Positions 23,267 to 34,783 of a stretch of DNA of 34,783 nt are shown in pieces (within the stretch, counting starts at the first letter, position 1; every line of letters starts with the position of its first letter). Below the pieces are notes generated by a model. It saw only the letters and a list, made by a program, of their open reading frames with translations. It had not been told where the DNA came from and ran no database searches. A program made the translations under genes and the position numbers. This DNA comes from Chrysomallon squamiferum (lineage: Eukaryota > Mollusca > Gastropoda > Neomphalida > Peltospiridae): NCBI GenBank assembly GCA_012295275.1, contig CM022669.1:3970494-4005276 (forward strand). Reading direction: 5' to 3'.

Positions 23267-25289
23267 AACAATAATAAAATATGTTTTATAGAATTTTTCA
23301 AAAAAATTAATAAAGAAATAAATATCTTAAAATTAGATAGCTTAAAATATTAAAACACTGCCCCCACTCTGTCAGAATAATTAATTTTCAATGTATGTAA
23401 TAAAATACCTTGTAAGGTGCTATAGAATATGTATATAAGACTGAAAAAAAAAAAATGTGCATCTTATGACACTGTAAAATGTTTAAAAATTGAATAAAAG
23501 CTTGGTAAGTTATTAAAACAACCATAGGACACATTTTTACTGAAGTAATATGGCAGAGTGAAAGGTAACGCACCATCTATTGTCAAGTTGTTGATATTCA
23601 TTGATCCACGCTTAACTCTCATGTAAACACATCTTTTCACTTGGAAGCTGTCACAAAGCAGCATAAGAAAACTTTTCACAGGTGAATCAACTTGATTATA
23701 TCCAGAAAACTATAAATAAAGCACCAATATTAGCAATGAGTGGGTGTGTTTATGCATGTGCATGTGTGTGTATGTCAGTGTGTGCATTTATTTATTTATT
23801 TATCTTTTTATTTTATTATATTTTATTTTATTTTATTTTATTTTATTTTATTTGTATTCCATAAAATCCAGTGAATATCGAACACTCTCATTATAGTTAA
23901 CACATTTTTTCAAAGAAATTTTTTAATTAATACCAGCTTTAATAAATTAACGAGATGTTAAAATTACCTGATTAACAAAAACCTCTCCCTGCTGCTGAAG
24001 AACTGTCTGAAGATCCTTCCATTCTTCACAAGATAAACACAGAAGTCTGCGAACAAGATCAGCACTGCGAAATGAAACCACAGCAGAAGCACTTCCATCA
24101 TCAACCAGCACACTTCACAAGTAAAATAAACCAATAAATAAATAAATAAGTAAATAAACAAATAAGTAAACAGAATAATAAATAAAAAATGGCAGACAGG
24201 AATAATCTAAAAAGTACTATCTTTATTTTTATAAATGGATATTTGTACTAAAATGTTTTTAAAAATAATAAGAAATTATTCAGAAACGAAAACCTAAATA
24301 TTTTCAAAACTTAATACAAAAAATATATATTCAGAATCTTATGAATAATAACATGCTTTCATTTCAGTAATAAAATAACAACAGTTTAATATCAAACCTG
24401 GCTTGTGCGGATACTTCTGATGAACTGATGCTACTGGCACATGCTTTGAGAGTAGAACTTGAGTTGTAACCTGTAGGTACCATGCGTAAAGACAGTTTCA
24501 TGAATGTGCAGATGTGACAGTTGACTTGAAAATGTCCTGGTGTAGAGTTATTGTACAAATCTGCTAGAAACAGTGGCTTAGATATTAGAACTTCATCTTT
24601 AAATGTGTGCAGTGCTGGCTGTGATAACAAACTAAAAAAACAAAAAAAACATTCATCACATAATAAATTTCCTGTTCCAACTTTTAAATTGGCTTCTCAC
24701 ACGTAAATTGCTATTTTTTGGTAAATTCCTATTCCAACTTGTGGCTCCTTAATGGCTATGACATGGATTTTGATCCTAGCTTGTGCACCAAAACTGGCAA
24801 ATCATATGCTGTAAAAACTGTTTACTGTTTACAGCAAATTCCCAATCTAGCCAGCACCATAAGATGTATGCATTATATCTATGGCAAAATGCTTATAAAC
24901 ACTTCCACATTTCTCACTGATAAAAGTAGCCCCTGAATGGCAGTTGTGGATAATCACTCTCATGAATGTTATTATATTTAAAAAAAAAAAAAAAAAAAAA
25001 GTGTTAAACTTGATGCAAATAAATATTCCCTGTGATGTTAAATGGTCATCAACAGATTTATTCACAGATTTTTTAAATAAAAAAAATGAAGGTAGGAAAT
25101 AAATTAACATTTATCGATTTAAATTACAATTTAATATCAATTCTTAGCCAAGTTCCTGCTAAAACAAATTAAATGTTTTACTGTAAGTGTTTTATCTATC
25201 ACAGTAACAGGTGCACCCACACACACACACACAAACACACAACAGAACTTTGTGTAATCTATTTACCTAGAATTATCTGAATAGATTTT

Positions 25290-25337
<48 letters not shown>

Positions 25338-26327
25338 CAGAACTTTGTGTAATCTATTTACCTAGGAGTATCTGAATGGATTTTAAACACAGACACAGTG
25401 GACACTGGGATGAACAGACAGTACACTGTACCAGCTGCTGACAGGTGTCTTTCCAGGCGAGTAAACATCACACCCGCACCAGGTACCAGTCCCAGGGGAT
25501 AGGACAGATTAGTCAGGTTCATGTAGACACACACAGAACTAGTCTGACTATCACCAACCTGAACACACAGACTTGTACCATACATCACTGATACACCTGC
25601 AATTGTAATCATTATGATCTTTTAAAATTACATAAAGGTTTACCATCATAACAGATATACCTGCAGTTATATTTATTATAATAATAATTATCATCATCTT
25701 AATAGTAATCTATTCTATTCTGGGTTTTTTATTTTAACTATATCAAAAATGTATATAAAAAAATTAGTTTAAAATGTAACTAAACTGATATCTGTAACTT
25801 AGTGGCATTTCTTATGATGTTGCTAAATTAACAAATGTTTAATTTGCCAAAACATCTTTTTGATATTTACTGATGGAATACTACTTTTACATTACCCTAA
25901 ATAAAAAGAAATGAATTTAAAAAAATAAAAAACAATAAAAAAATAAATAAATGTAAGGGATATAAAATAATATCCTCCTCCATTCAATCATATGATTTTA
26001 TTACTGGCATTCAGTTAAATTAACCTAGTAATTCTGTATGATGAGAAATTTAACATCTGAAACAACAGGTATTGACTTAAGATATGATTATTTTCAACAA
26101 ACCTGATGTTTTATTTCTGCTCTCCAGTTCATCACTGCTGCACATTTTAAACACCTTTGTGTCAGGCAAATGTTTCCTGGACAAAATCATACCCTTAATA
26201 CTCACCAAAGTACCTGAAAAACTATAAAAAACAATATTTAAGGATATTATTAATTTATAAAATATTGTTACAAAAGAAAATATTTCATAAATTTTTCTAT
26301 CTGTTAAAAACCTATTTTTTTAATTTC

Positions 26328-26362
<35 letters not shown>

Positions 26363-26471
26363 CTGTTTTTGTTGTTAGTGAACCTTTTAAATTATAATTT
26401 TCTTCATCATTATAATTCTTTCAAATTATCATTAGCATCATCCTTATCATTATAATTTTTTCATTTTATTA

Positions 26472-26506
<35 letters not shown>

Positions 26507-29500
26507 TTTTACTTTTTGTTTTCTTCTTTTGGACGTTTAAATAAATGTTGAAACAAACAATAATTATAGCAACATCTTAATACATTATTAACAATAACAG
26601 TCAGTGAACAAGTGGTTGTGAAACTTGTTTTCTGTTACTCTGAGGTCAACTCTTAGGAATGAACAGCAAGGTCTCTTTTTCAAACACTATTCCATAAACA
26701 AAAATGCATATACATTCATATGTGGATAAACTGAAATTGCACAGTAAGGGGCTGATCCTGGATTATACTGAACTTCAGGACAACACTATTCTTTGATCGA
26801 ACTACTAAATTATTATAAATGTCAATATAATTTGGACAGCAAAATATTAAATACAAACCAAACCTTTCAGCTAATATTTCCTTCACTGTGACAAATGGGG
26901 CTGGTTCAAATTTTGGTCTGATTTCCTAAAGGTTAAACAAATTTACTGTTAATAAAATACATTTAGATAAATCTTCAAATGAACAAAAATAAAAATAAAA
27001 ATAAAAATAACTTAATAATAAAATAATAATAATAATAATAATAATAAAATTCATGACAATTAAGTAATTAAAATATACATTATTATCAGTAACTGCAAAA
27101 CTGCATGATAAAGGAAGACCTGTGCCAGTTGTACAATAAGCTGCTTTTTTTTTTTTGATATCGGCAAAGGATCTTTTATATTCACATTATAACATATGAC
27201 ATATTCAAATAGTTTTCTGAGTAGACAGAAGAATGCAAAAAAGCCATTAGTTATCCCAAGCAAATAAATAAAGATTGGTTTCAAATTAGATTAACATTTT
27301 CTACATACATTGCTATAGGTATTCAGCTAGCAAATAATTAAAGCTCAGAATAATTAGTCAAATTTTAAAAATAAAGTTGGTACAAATAACACAAAATATA
27401 CAAAATGAGGAAACATACTTTAGAAAATTGTTTTAGAATGACTTTTTCAATATTAATATCTTCATCAGCTTCAAAACACATCCTGGCTTTGGAAAATTCA
27501 ACAGCTTTCTTTAACTTTGCTTCATAAAAGTTTGTAGCTTTAAACACAGGCTTGTTTGTCTCGGCTCTAAGTCTGTAAAATGTCTCTGTTTCCAAGGAAT
27601 CGTACCATCTGACAGATTTGCCTGAGAAAACCAAAACTACTGGTTTAAACTTGTGTTCAGTCCTGACATCACACACAGAATTCTTTCCACCATCATCTGA
27701 TATTCTCTGAGGGATTTTTGGATTGAAAGGTTCACAATCTGACGTTCTGTTTGAGTTTTCAGTACTTGGTAATTCTTTTGCCATTTCTGAATTGTATGGC
27801 TCATTAGCTGATATTCTGCTTTTGGTTTCACAACTGGATGGTTCATCAAGTGATATTCTTCTTTTGGTTTCAGATCTAGATGGCTCATTAGCTGATATTC
27901 TGTTTTTGATTTCTGAACCAGCTAAATCACAACCATGTGTAATTATTTTGACTTTTTCTTGCCTTAAAAAAGATTCCGTTAGTTCAGACTCATCGACAAA
28001 ATAACCAAGAAGAGAGAATCCCAGTGACACACCAGAACTGAAAGATTTAACCATCAGAGATTCTAAATGAGTGACATACACCAGCTGAGAGTTTCTTTCA
28101 GAGAACTCCTTACCACTCACACCCAAACCTTCACCATCATCAGTCTTTAACAAGTTTGGAGAAAGTTTAGTTTTGACATTACTTTTCACTGGAGTAGCAA
28201 GAACAGTACAGTCGGTCAAACACAGCTGTAAATATATCACATAATTTGACTGAGGCGTCGATACTTCAACCCTGCCTAACTGTGTCTCTGGTTCACACAC
28301 AGCACCACTGTACTCAGATACAATTTTTTCAGTTATGATTTCACCTTTATTTACACCTACAAAACATTTATTCAGTCCTGGCTGAGCTCTAGGACATGCT
28401 ATAGGTTTTCCAGGTGAGATCTGAAGACAAGATTCGTCACAGGTGTGTTTGTGAGACACCTGAGGACACACAACTATGTCCATTCTTCCTGTGTCATCTG
28501 ACAGGGTGAGATGTCCAGAGTCAGGAGAAAACTCAAATAATCCAACAAGAATCTGAAAAAAAAAAGAATGTAATGTTATTTTAAATGGTGAATGATAAAT
28601 TCAACACAATGATATGTGAATGTGTGCATAAATGATTGCACGAGAACATCTCAGATATTAATTATATAACCTATGTTTTGTGATAAAAACTTTAAAAAAT
28701 ACTTCGAAGTTCAAAAGTAGGTATATATTATTTATCAATTTTATAATCTATGTTTTGTGATAAAAAAAATAAAAAAATACTTCAGAAGTTCAAAAGTAGG
28801 TATATACTATATACCCTGTGATAGAGACTGTAATAGTGAAACTTCTGGAACTTGTAAAGTAGGAACATACTGCATCCCATATTCTGATTTATGCAAACTT
28901 TAATACAGCAATTCCTTACCTGTTGAGGATTCTTCCCAATGACCTGAGGGAGATAACCCCAGCTATGCTGTTTACTGTAGGTGTGTTCAGAAACTTCCTC
29001 AGAAGAGTACATACTATTTAGGGTATCAGGGTTTGTTTCCAAACTTTTAGCTGAATGTATCAACTTTCTGATTTGTTGCAGCATGGGTATTCTTCTACTG
29101 GATGACTGGAATACAGTGAAGAAAATAGTTTGTGTATTACAACATCCTGACATAATTTTAATACAGTATTTAATTGCTTTTAATAAATATTATTGTACAT
29201 AGTTTTGATTTATTGGTACCAAATCACTGGCTGCTGTGTGACTTACTTCCAAATCAAAGTAACCAAACTTCACTGTTTTATCATAATTATTATGATAATA
29301 CTCAAAAATTATAACCCCTTTCCTTTTAATTTAAAATCAATTTCTCCAAATAATTCCATGACTAATTTCATAATAAAACATTTCTCTTAAGCTAAATAAT
29401 AATCTATGTATTTAAAACAGAAATTATATTTGCTACATCTTCATCTTAACTAACAAAGTAAAATACCTCCAGTTCTGTTATGAGACAATGATGAGGAGCA

Positions 29501-32500
29501 CTCAAAAACTCAGCAACCAGATTTCGTGAAGTCGTTTTCTCCATGTAACAAAATGATGATATAATTTGGAACATCACATCTTCAGTTTGTCTGTTGTCCC
29601 TGCAGATATTCAGTTCTGATTTTGAAAATATCAACTGCATTTTTATAAGGAAATATCTTGCATAATTTAACGAGTAAAATAAAAATTTTAAACCTACTGT
29701 ATGAATTTTCATTTTAAAAATAGTACTGCAGTAATAAAAGTGCATTAATTTAAATTAAGTAAAATTTTATGAAAAAGATGGACTGATTTTATGTTGGAGG
29801 TAGATCTTACACAGCTACATGGTATCTGAAACCAAACATGTATATCACAATACTAATTATATTAGCTGTAACTTATAAACATAAAATCCAAATAGGATTT
29901 TACTGGTGAGTTCTTTTTAACTGCCATGCTAAAATAACAGAAAAATGAATAGAATATACTACTTCAGTTGTATGTGATCTTAAGATCAATATTAATATTT
30001 ATACCTTTAGTGGTATGAACTAAAATTAATGGTCTAAATGCATGTATAGTTTTGTCTATGAAACAATATTATTAAATAAAACAACTGCAAAGATGAGAAA
30101 TGGAAATATTCAGTAAAAATCATTGCTATTCTTTATTGTTAGAAAAGACTGGTTGTTACTCATAGAAGAAAACACTGAAAGTATTCTTTAAAAAAGTATT
30201 TAAACTGTTTGTACCTATAAAAAACATACTTTGAATGATCTGTTTATCAGTAATGTAAAATGTAAACTAAGAATGAATTCTGTTAAGATATTTAAGCAAT
30301 ACTAGTTACTAAAATTCCAGACATACTTAGTTTTGTTGTTAATTCTTTGAATCATGTTTAGTAGACTGTTAATCTCACTGCTATTCAGACCATACTTCAC
30401 AATAATCTGTACTACTGGACTACTTGGTGAAAACTGAGATACCTGCAGTGAAATAGAAACTAGGTGTAAAAATTCAAGAAAAAAGGCTCTATGATTATCT
30501 TATATTATCAAGTATTTTTCCCTGGTTTTTGTATTTTTTCACTGCAATGTTTAGATTTGCTATAGAGAACTATTACTAAATGTAAGGATTATAATAAATT
30601 TACATCATTATAAAAGGGTGTTTTTTTTGTTTATTTGTTGTTTAGTTTGTACAAATCATGCTATGAAGATCTTGCAGATTGAATTCATCAAGATGAACCA
30701 AAAATTAAAGAAATACATCAAGTAATTTCAATGCATTTACAAGACTATTTTTAGTTCCAACAAGCAAACAATGATTATGTATCAAAGGCCATAGAGGTTA
30801 GTTTTTTCTTTTTCTCTTCTGTGGAAATATATTTATAAAACACCTTTTGTCTTGATGATAAACACTGACCATATATTTGTGTCAGTATTTGTTCTGAATA
30901 GTCAGTATGAATTATAATTAATATTATAAATTTGCTGCTGACACGTTAAATACCTTTGTGAAACTGGATGCTGGATCTGTGCACTCTTTAACAACTTTTA
31001 TGCATGATTTTATACAGCACTGAAGATGAATTTGGCTTTCCTGAAAAGATTAAGAAAGTAATGAATTCTAATATAGTAATTAGGAAGAAATATATATTTA
31101 TATAAAATGTTATATTTTCTATACCAAATATTAGAGATAGAATGAATTCCTAAATTATTCATGTAACTACTTCTGGAAACAGAAATGTAAAACCAGAATA
31201 GCAGGTCAGATTAAGAAATATTCTTACTATAAAATGAAGATAAAATGAAAAAATATCAGCTGTCATCCATTTTTATGAGATTATTATTTCATGTGCTTAT
31301 TCTTTATTAGTTGAAAATATTATTTATTAAAAAAATACTGTCTGAAATAATTCATGTAGTGAAATTTAATTTATACATTTAAGACAGTATCTATGGCCCT
31401 AATGTAAAATATATTGTCATTGTTCTTTTGAAATGTTTATTTTTACCTTTGAAGAGTCTTCTTGGTGTGCATTATAGACTGTAATCTGAGTTCCAACTTT
31501 TAAAAAATTAAACTTGTGACTAGCAGGAACTGAACTCACATGCAATCTAAGAACATTTAAAGATTATTATTATTATTATTTGTTTTTAAACTAAGAATCA
31601 TCATACATCAAGCTCTCTACTAACTGAAAATATTTATTAATTAAGACTTTCTGATGTAGAATCAAAATATATCTACTTCTCTACAATTTACTGATAACAT
31701 AATTTATTATAAGTGGTAAAATGAATACTGAATTATCAACTATAAAAAATCTGCAATAAGAGTCACTTTCAAATTTTTAATTATTATATTTTATTTCTTT
31801 TTTTAATATTTTGTAAAATATAGCTGAATTTAAATATTTATAAAGACTTATTCAATTCAAAAACCATTTTTCAAAACACAACACCACAAACACAAATAAA
31901 CCAATGAAATATTAGTACATAAAATATATTTGGACTAGAAAATATTTAGAAAATTATACCCTATTTATAAATATAAAAATTACTTTTATTTATGTTTTGT
32001 TCATAAAACCAATTACCTGATCTTCTTATCCAGTTCATAGATACCATATCTTGAATTAGCTGTACTAGTAACTGTTCCCTGCAAAAAAATAAAAAAACTT
32101 TTTTCTGAACGTTTTTTTTTTTATTCATCCCTATGGCTCCTGATTAAAATCAGTTCTAATATCGTTAAAAAAACATTTAATAAAGTTATAATCCAGAACT
32201 GGAGGTTTTTTTTTTTTTAGGATTTAGCACAAATAATAAGATATTATAAGTATGGAAATGTTCAATAAAAATATAAACCACAGAACAAATTAAAACTCAA
32301 ATTAGAGGGTTTTTTTATTATGAATGCAAATTAGATGTGTACAAACATTAAAAGAATATGTTTGGATGTGAAGTCTCACAATTTGACAGTTTTCGGGTGT
32401 TTATAGATTTAATAAAATATTACTAATGATAAAACAGAATAATCTTTTTCATAAAATAATTTATTAATCTTATCACAAAAATTAAACATTACTAGCAATA

Positions 32501-34617
32501 AACAGACTTACATCATGTGAAAAGGAAAGAAACATGACTTATTAAACAACCGTCATAAATTGATAAATTGGTAAGATCATGTTTCATACCTGATAAGAAA
32601 CCAGTTGAATTCCATTCTCTGCTGTTTTTAATTTGGTCTCAATGCTTCCTTTGTCTTCAGTCTCTTGTCTCAAGTCAGTATACTTCATCAACCAATCCTA
32701 ACAAATAAACATTATATCATTAGATAATAAAAACCATATTTTATTTTAATGAAAGTTACCAGCAACCATAAATATGATTCTGACAAATTTAAGATTGTTC
32801 ATTTCTAAAAATAAACCAAATACATTTGGTAAGTAAACACATCAACAACAAAAATAAGAACAACAGTAATAACCATAATAATAATAAGACCAACAGTAAT
32901 AACCATAATAATAATAATAAGTTCAAGACTTTCTGTTTAACATGTATACAATAAATAAATAAAGAATACCTACATATTTTAAGGATTCAATTTCTAGTGT
33001 AAGGATTTAATTTCTTATAATTAACTGCTATATAAATATGTATATCTGTATCTGTCTTGTATTATGTAATTAATCATTCTCACCTGTACAGGTATGATAT
33101 TACTGTTTACTTTCTCTGCATGATACAGTTCACTGTCAACCCAGGGAACAAACACCCGAGTTGGAACAGCTATACCCTGAAATAATTAAAATCTTTTCAA
33201 TGTTTTCCAGTGTATCAATTTATAAAATGTCATTATTAAAAACTGAGATGAAATTAAAAATTATCAGCAGTATCTGTATCATTAAATTTATCGTAATGAC
33301 AAAAAGAAAATAACAAATAAATAATCAAGATTAATAATAAAATAGCAATTCAGATTGATTAAACGTATTGTGTTTTGCATAGTTTGCTGACTATTGAAAT
33401 GTTAAAGTAAAGTAAAGTGTTATACAAACTTTGTGCAGTGTGGTTGGTCGAAGTTTGGTAAACACAAATTTCTGCTGAGGGAAGATTTGAGGCTGCCACA
33501 GTAGAAACTTTTCTTGCTGCAATAAATACAATACACTTAATTTACAAATCTGTCTCAGTGACATTTATGATATCTTCTTTTCTTAAATGTAGGTTTGTAA
33601 GCATTGTTGACCATAGATTTTGTGATAAGAGATAATAATATATCATGAACAAAAAAAACAAAAACATTTATATTTAATACTGCATTAACAAAAACAAGCT
33701 TTATAAATTAATAATTGAAATAAGACTAATAAAAGTTTTCTAAAGAAATAAGATAATATTATAATGACAAAACAGTTTATTTTCAGTTCTGTTAAGAAAA
33801 AAACAAAAGAAAAAAGCAGTATTTGAAATAAAAGTAATCAGACACATAAAACTTAAATAAGGATAAACTAATACCATGACCACAATGAACACCTTCTCAA
33901 GTTCTATAATGAAAAGTAGATTTTTCTTCACTCTGCAATCAAATAAACATTTTTAATAATTTTTTAAAGATTCAAAAAAAAATAATGAATAAATAAATAA
34001 ATGAACCTTTCTTTTATTAATTGTGATAATGATAATACTTCTTTCAAAGACTTTTGTTCACTTCGCAATAAAATAAACATTTCAAACAAATTTTTAAATA
34101 CATGAAAATTAAAAAAGAAAATGAATGAATTTTTATTTTTTTATTTTATAACATCTGAATAATTGATGATTTCATAATTATGTATCAAAATTGTTCCTCA
34201 ATAGTGAGATCTGATTCATTACACTTTTATGCATTAACAAGTTTATAAAAGGAATATGTTTAAAGTAAATTACAACTTACTTAAATACTTCACTGACTGT
34301 TGATACTTGTCCACATATGTTAACCAGGCTTCCAGGGAGAAGTCTGTCTCTGAAATATAAAAATAAAATTTAAAATAGAAGCTGTATATCTTTCATGTTT
34401 ATCTTCAGCACAATTTCATGACTGATACATCCTTACAAACAGCCTACATTTCATTGTAAAAGTCTGTTTTGGAAGTTTTTTTCTACAATAAATCTCACAT
34501 TAATGCATGGAATCAGATTTATGTATAGACAGTAATATGAAGTAGTGAAATTTACTTGTAATGTAAGATCACTGCAGCATCATCACCAGACACCACATCT
34601 TCCACCACACTTGTCAT
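22531..34617 (-). CDS. CTC1: CTC1, CST telomere complex subunit, copy B (complete)
   Basis: Twenty coding exons total 3282 nt, encoding 1093 residues and a TGA stop; every intron phase agrees. Human CTC1 has 1217 residues, and this protein lacks an equivalent of the human N-terminal extension. Approximate order: helical N-terminus with TDFSLEAWLTYVDKYQQ; OB-like block at residues 140-160 (GTVTSTANSRYGIYELD); WGYLPQVIGKN ending at residue 367; 378-residue exon 13 including the 14-residue repeat array (about 580-658) and VFSGKSVRWYD; YPLGLVPGAGVMFTRLER (about 805-883); VLVDDGSASAVVSF (about 961-1009); SFLMLLCDSFQVKRC; and C-terminal RCHPYLQLECLNIEEE, resembling the human C-terminus. The C-terminal OB-folds are the ones that contact DNA and STN1/TEN1 in human CST. 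Compared with copy A it has a five-residue deletion (NCVSL) in the repeat and about 12 substitutions in exon 13. It appears functional. Confidence 0.94.
23210..23262. repeat. (AAT)n microsatellite in the last CTC1 intron
   Basis: About 17 AAT units between coding exons 19 and 20 of copy B; the matching part of copy A is outside the window. Confidence 0.95.
25241..25430. repeat. 95-bp tandem duplication with CA tract at the CTC1 exon 16 donor, copy B only
   Basis: The segment starting AACAGAACTTTGTGTAATCT occurs at 25241 and again at 25336, 95 bases apart; copy A has it once (near 1471). The duplicated unit includes the end of exon 16 and its splice donor CTAG|GTAAAT, plus an expanded CA tract (25292-25336). 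The exon-proximal donor (25361) keeps the reading frame. The downstream decoy donor (25266) would place a TAA in frame right after the normal exon end. Confidence 0.9.
27680..27916 (-). repeat. CTC1: 14-residue tandem repeat in CTC1 exon 13 (copy B, shortened unit)
   Basis: Same array as in copy A but 237 nt long. Unit four reads SEMAKELPS (nine residues) instead of the 14-residue SEMANCVSLKELPS. Units one, two, five and six carry substitutions (T to A, D to E, S to T, S to P twice). The deletion is in frame, so the protein remains intact. Confidence 0.9.
32861..32920. repeat. Intronic VNTR, two units in copy B
   Basis: Two copies of the CAACAGTAATAACCATAAT unit, against three in copy A. Confidence 0.85.
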
Positions 34618-34690
34618 GATGTTCTGTTAAAACACTTTCCTTCCATTATAGATTATCATTATGCACCAACTGAAAAGAAAGCAATCCTAA

Positions 34691-34743
<53 letters not shown>

Positions 34744-34783
34744 AAAAATAAGCTTAGAGTTAGGTAAAGTATAATATCGTTTC

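Larger units (their letters stand above)
22531..34617 (-). other. CTC1: Exon map of CTC1 copy B
   Basis: Coding exons in transcript order: 34617-34587, 34349-34281, 33903-33875, 33516-33430, 33176-33084, 32697-32590, 32078-32017, 31546-31447, 31040-30954, 30442-30327, 29599-29467, 29105-28920, 28552-27419, 26925-26859, 26213-26103, 25596-25362, 24631-24398, 24112-23968, 23709-23574, 22649-22531. Each of the first 18 has the same length as its partner in copy A except exon 13 (1134 versus 1149). Exon 1 is the least certain because its donor, G|GTGATG, was chosen to keep frame with exon 2. Confidence 0.87.
23770..34783. repeat. Direct large duplication, copy B (contains CTC1 exons 1-18)
   Basis: Same orientation as copy A and collinear with it to the window end. 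The sequence immediately left of 23770 in this copy (a GT-rich tract and then exons 19-20) corresponds to material that would lie left of position 1 for copy A, so neither true boundary of the duplication is visible. Confidence 0.97.

Overview
The window is metazoan nuclear DNA. It is very AT-rich and full of ATT, TTTA, TAG, CT and CA microsatellites, and its genes are split into many short exons with GT-AG introns. The gene content (CTC1, an EXD1-like protein, NUDT2) and this texture suggest an invertebrate such as a mollusc or other lophotrochozoan, but the species cannot be fixed from the sequence. Most long open frames are simple-sequence artefacts. The genes below were built by joining exons by hand on splice signals, reading phase and remembered similarity to human proteins.

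Layout: (1) 1-11154, minus strand: CTC1 copy A, the large subunit of the telomeric CST complex. Its first 18 coding exons are present and the last two lie left of the window. (2) 11155-13130: CTC1 upstream region with a GC-rich E2F-like site, then microsatellites. (3) 13131-15668, minus strand: a six-exon EXD1-like 3'-5' exonuclease-fold gene that has lost every DEDDy catalytic residue. (4) 15669-17115: intergenic, possibly a shared promoter, with a perfect CRE palindrome. (5) 17116-18201, plus strand: NUDT2, the Ap4A hydrolase, in two exons. (6) 18492-18691: a gap of exactly 200 N. (7) 18692-22530: intergenic, no gene seen. (8) 22531-34617, minus strand: CTC1 copy B, complete in 20 coding exons (1093 residues, every phase consistent).

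The dominant structural fact is that 1-11154 and 23770-34783 are direct copies across exons and introns, about 2% diverged in the exon compared, with intact frames in both. With a fixed-size gap between them, the simplest reading is that two alleles (haplotigs) were scaffolded in series. A genuine recent tandem duplication of CTC1 remains possible. The copies differ by a 183-bp indel, a 95-bp tandem duplication that repeats a splice donor, a VNTR unit and a 15-nt in-frame indel in a 14-residue protein repeat.

Functionally the genes are unrelated: telomere replication (CTC1), probable piRNA-pathway scaffolding (EXD1-like) and dinucleotide polyphosphate turnover (NUDT2). EXD1-like and NUDT2 are head to head and may share a promoter. 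I found no convincing wholly new multi-gene system. The most unusual items are the fully degenerate exonuclease, the six-unit repeat inside CTC1 and the duplicated CTC1 locus.
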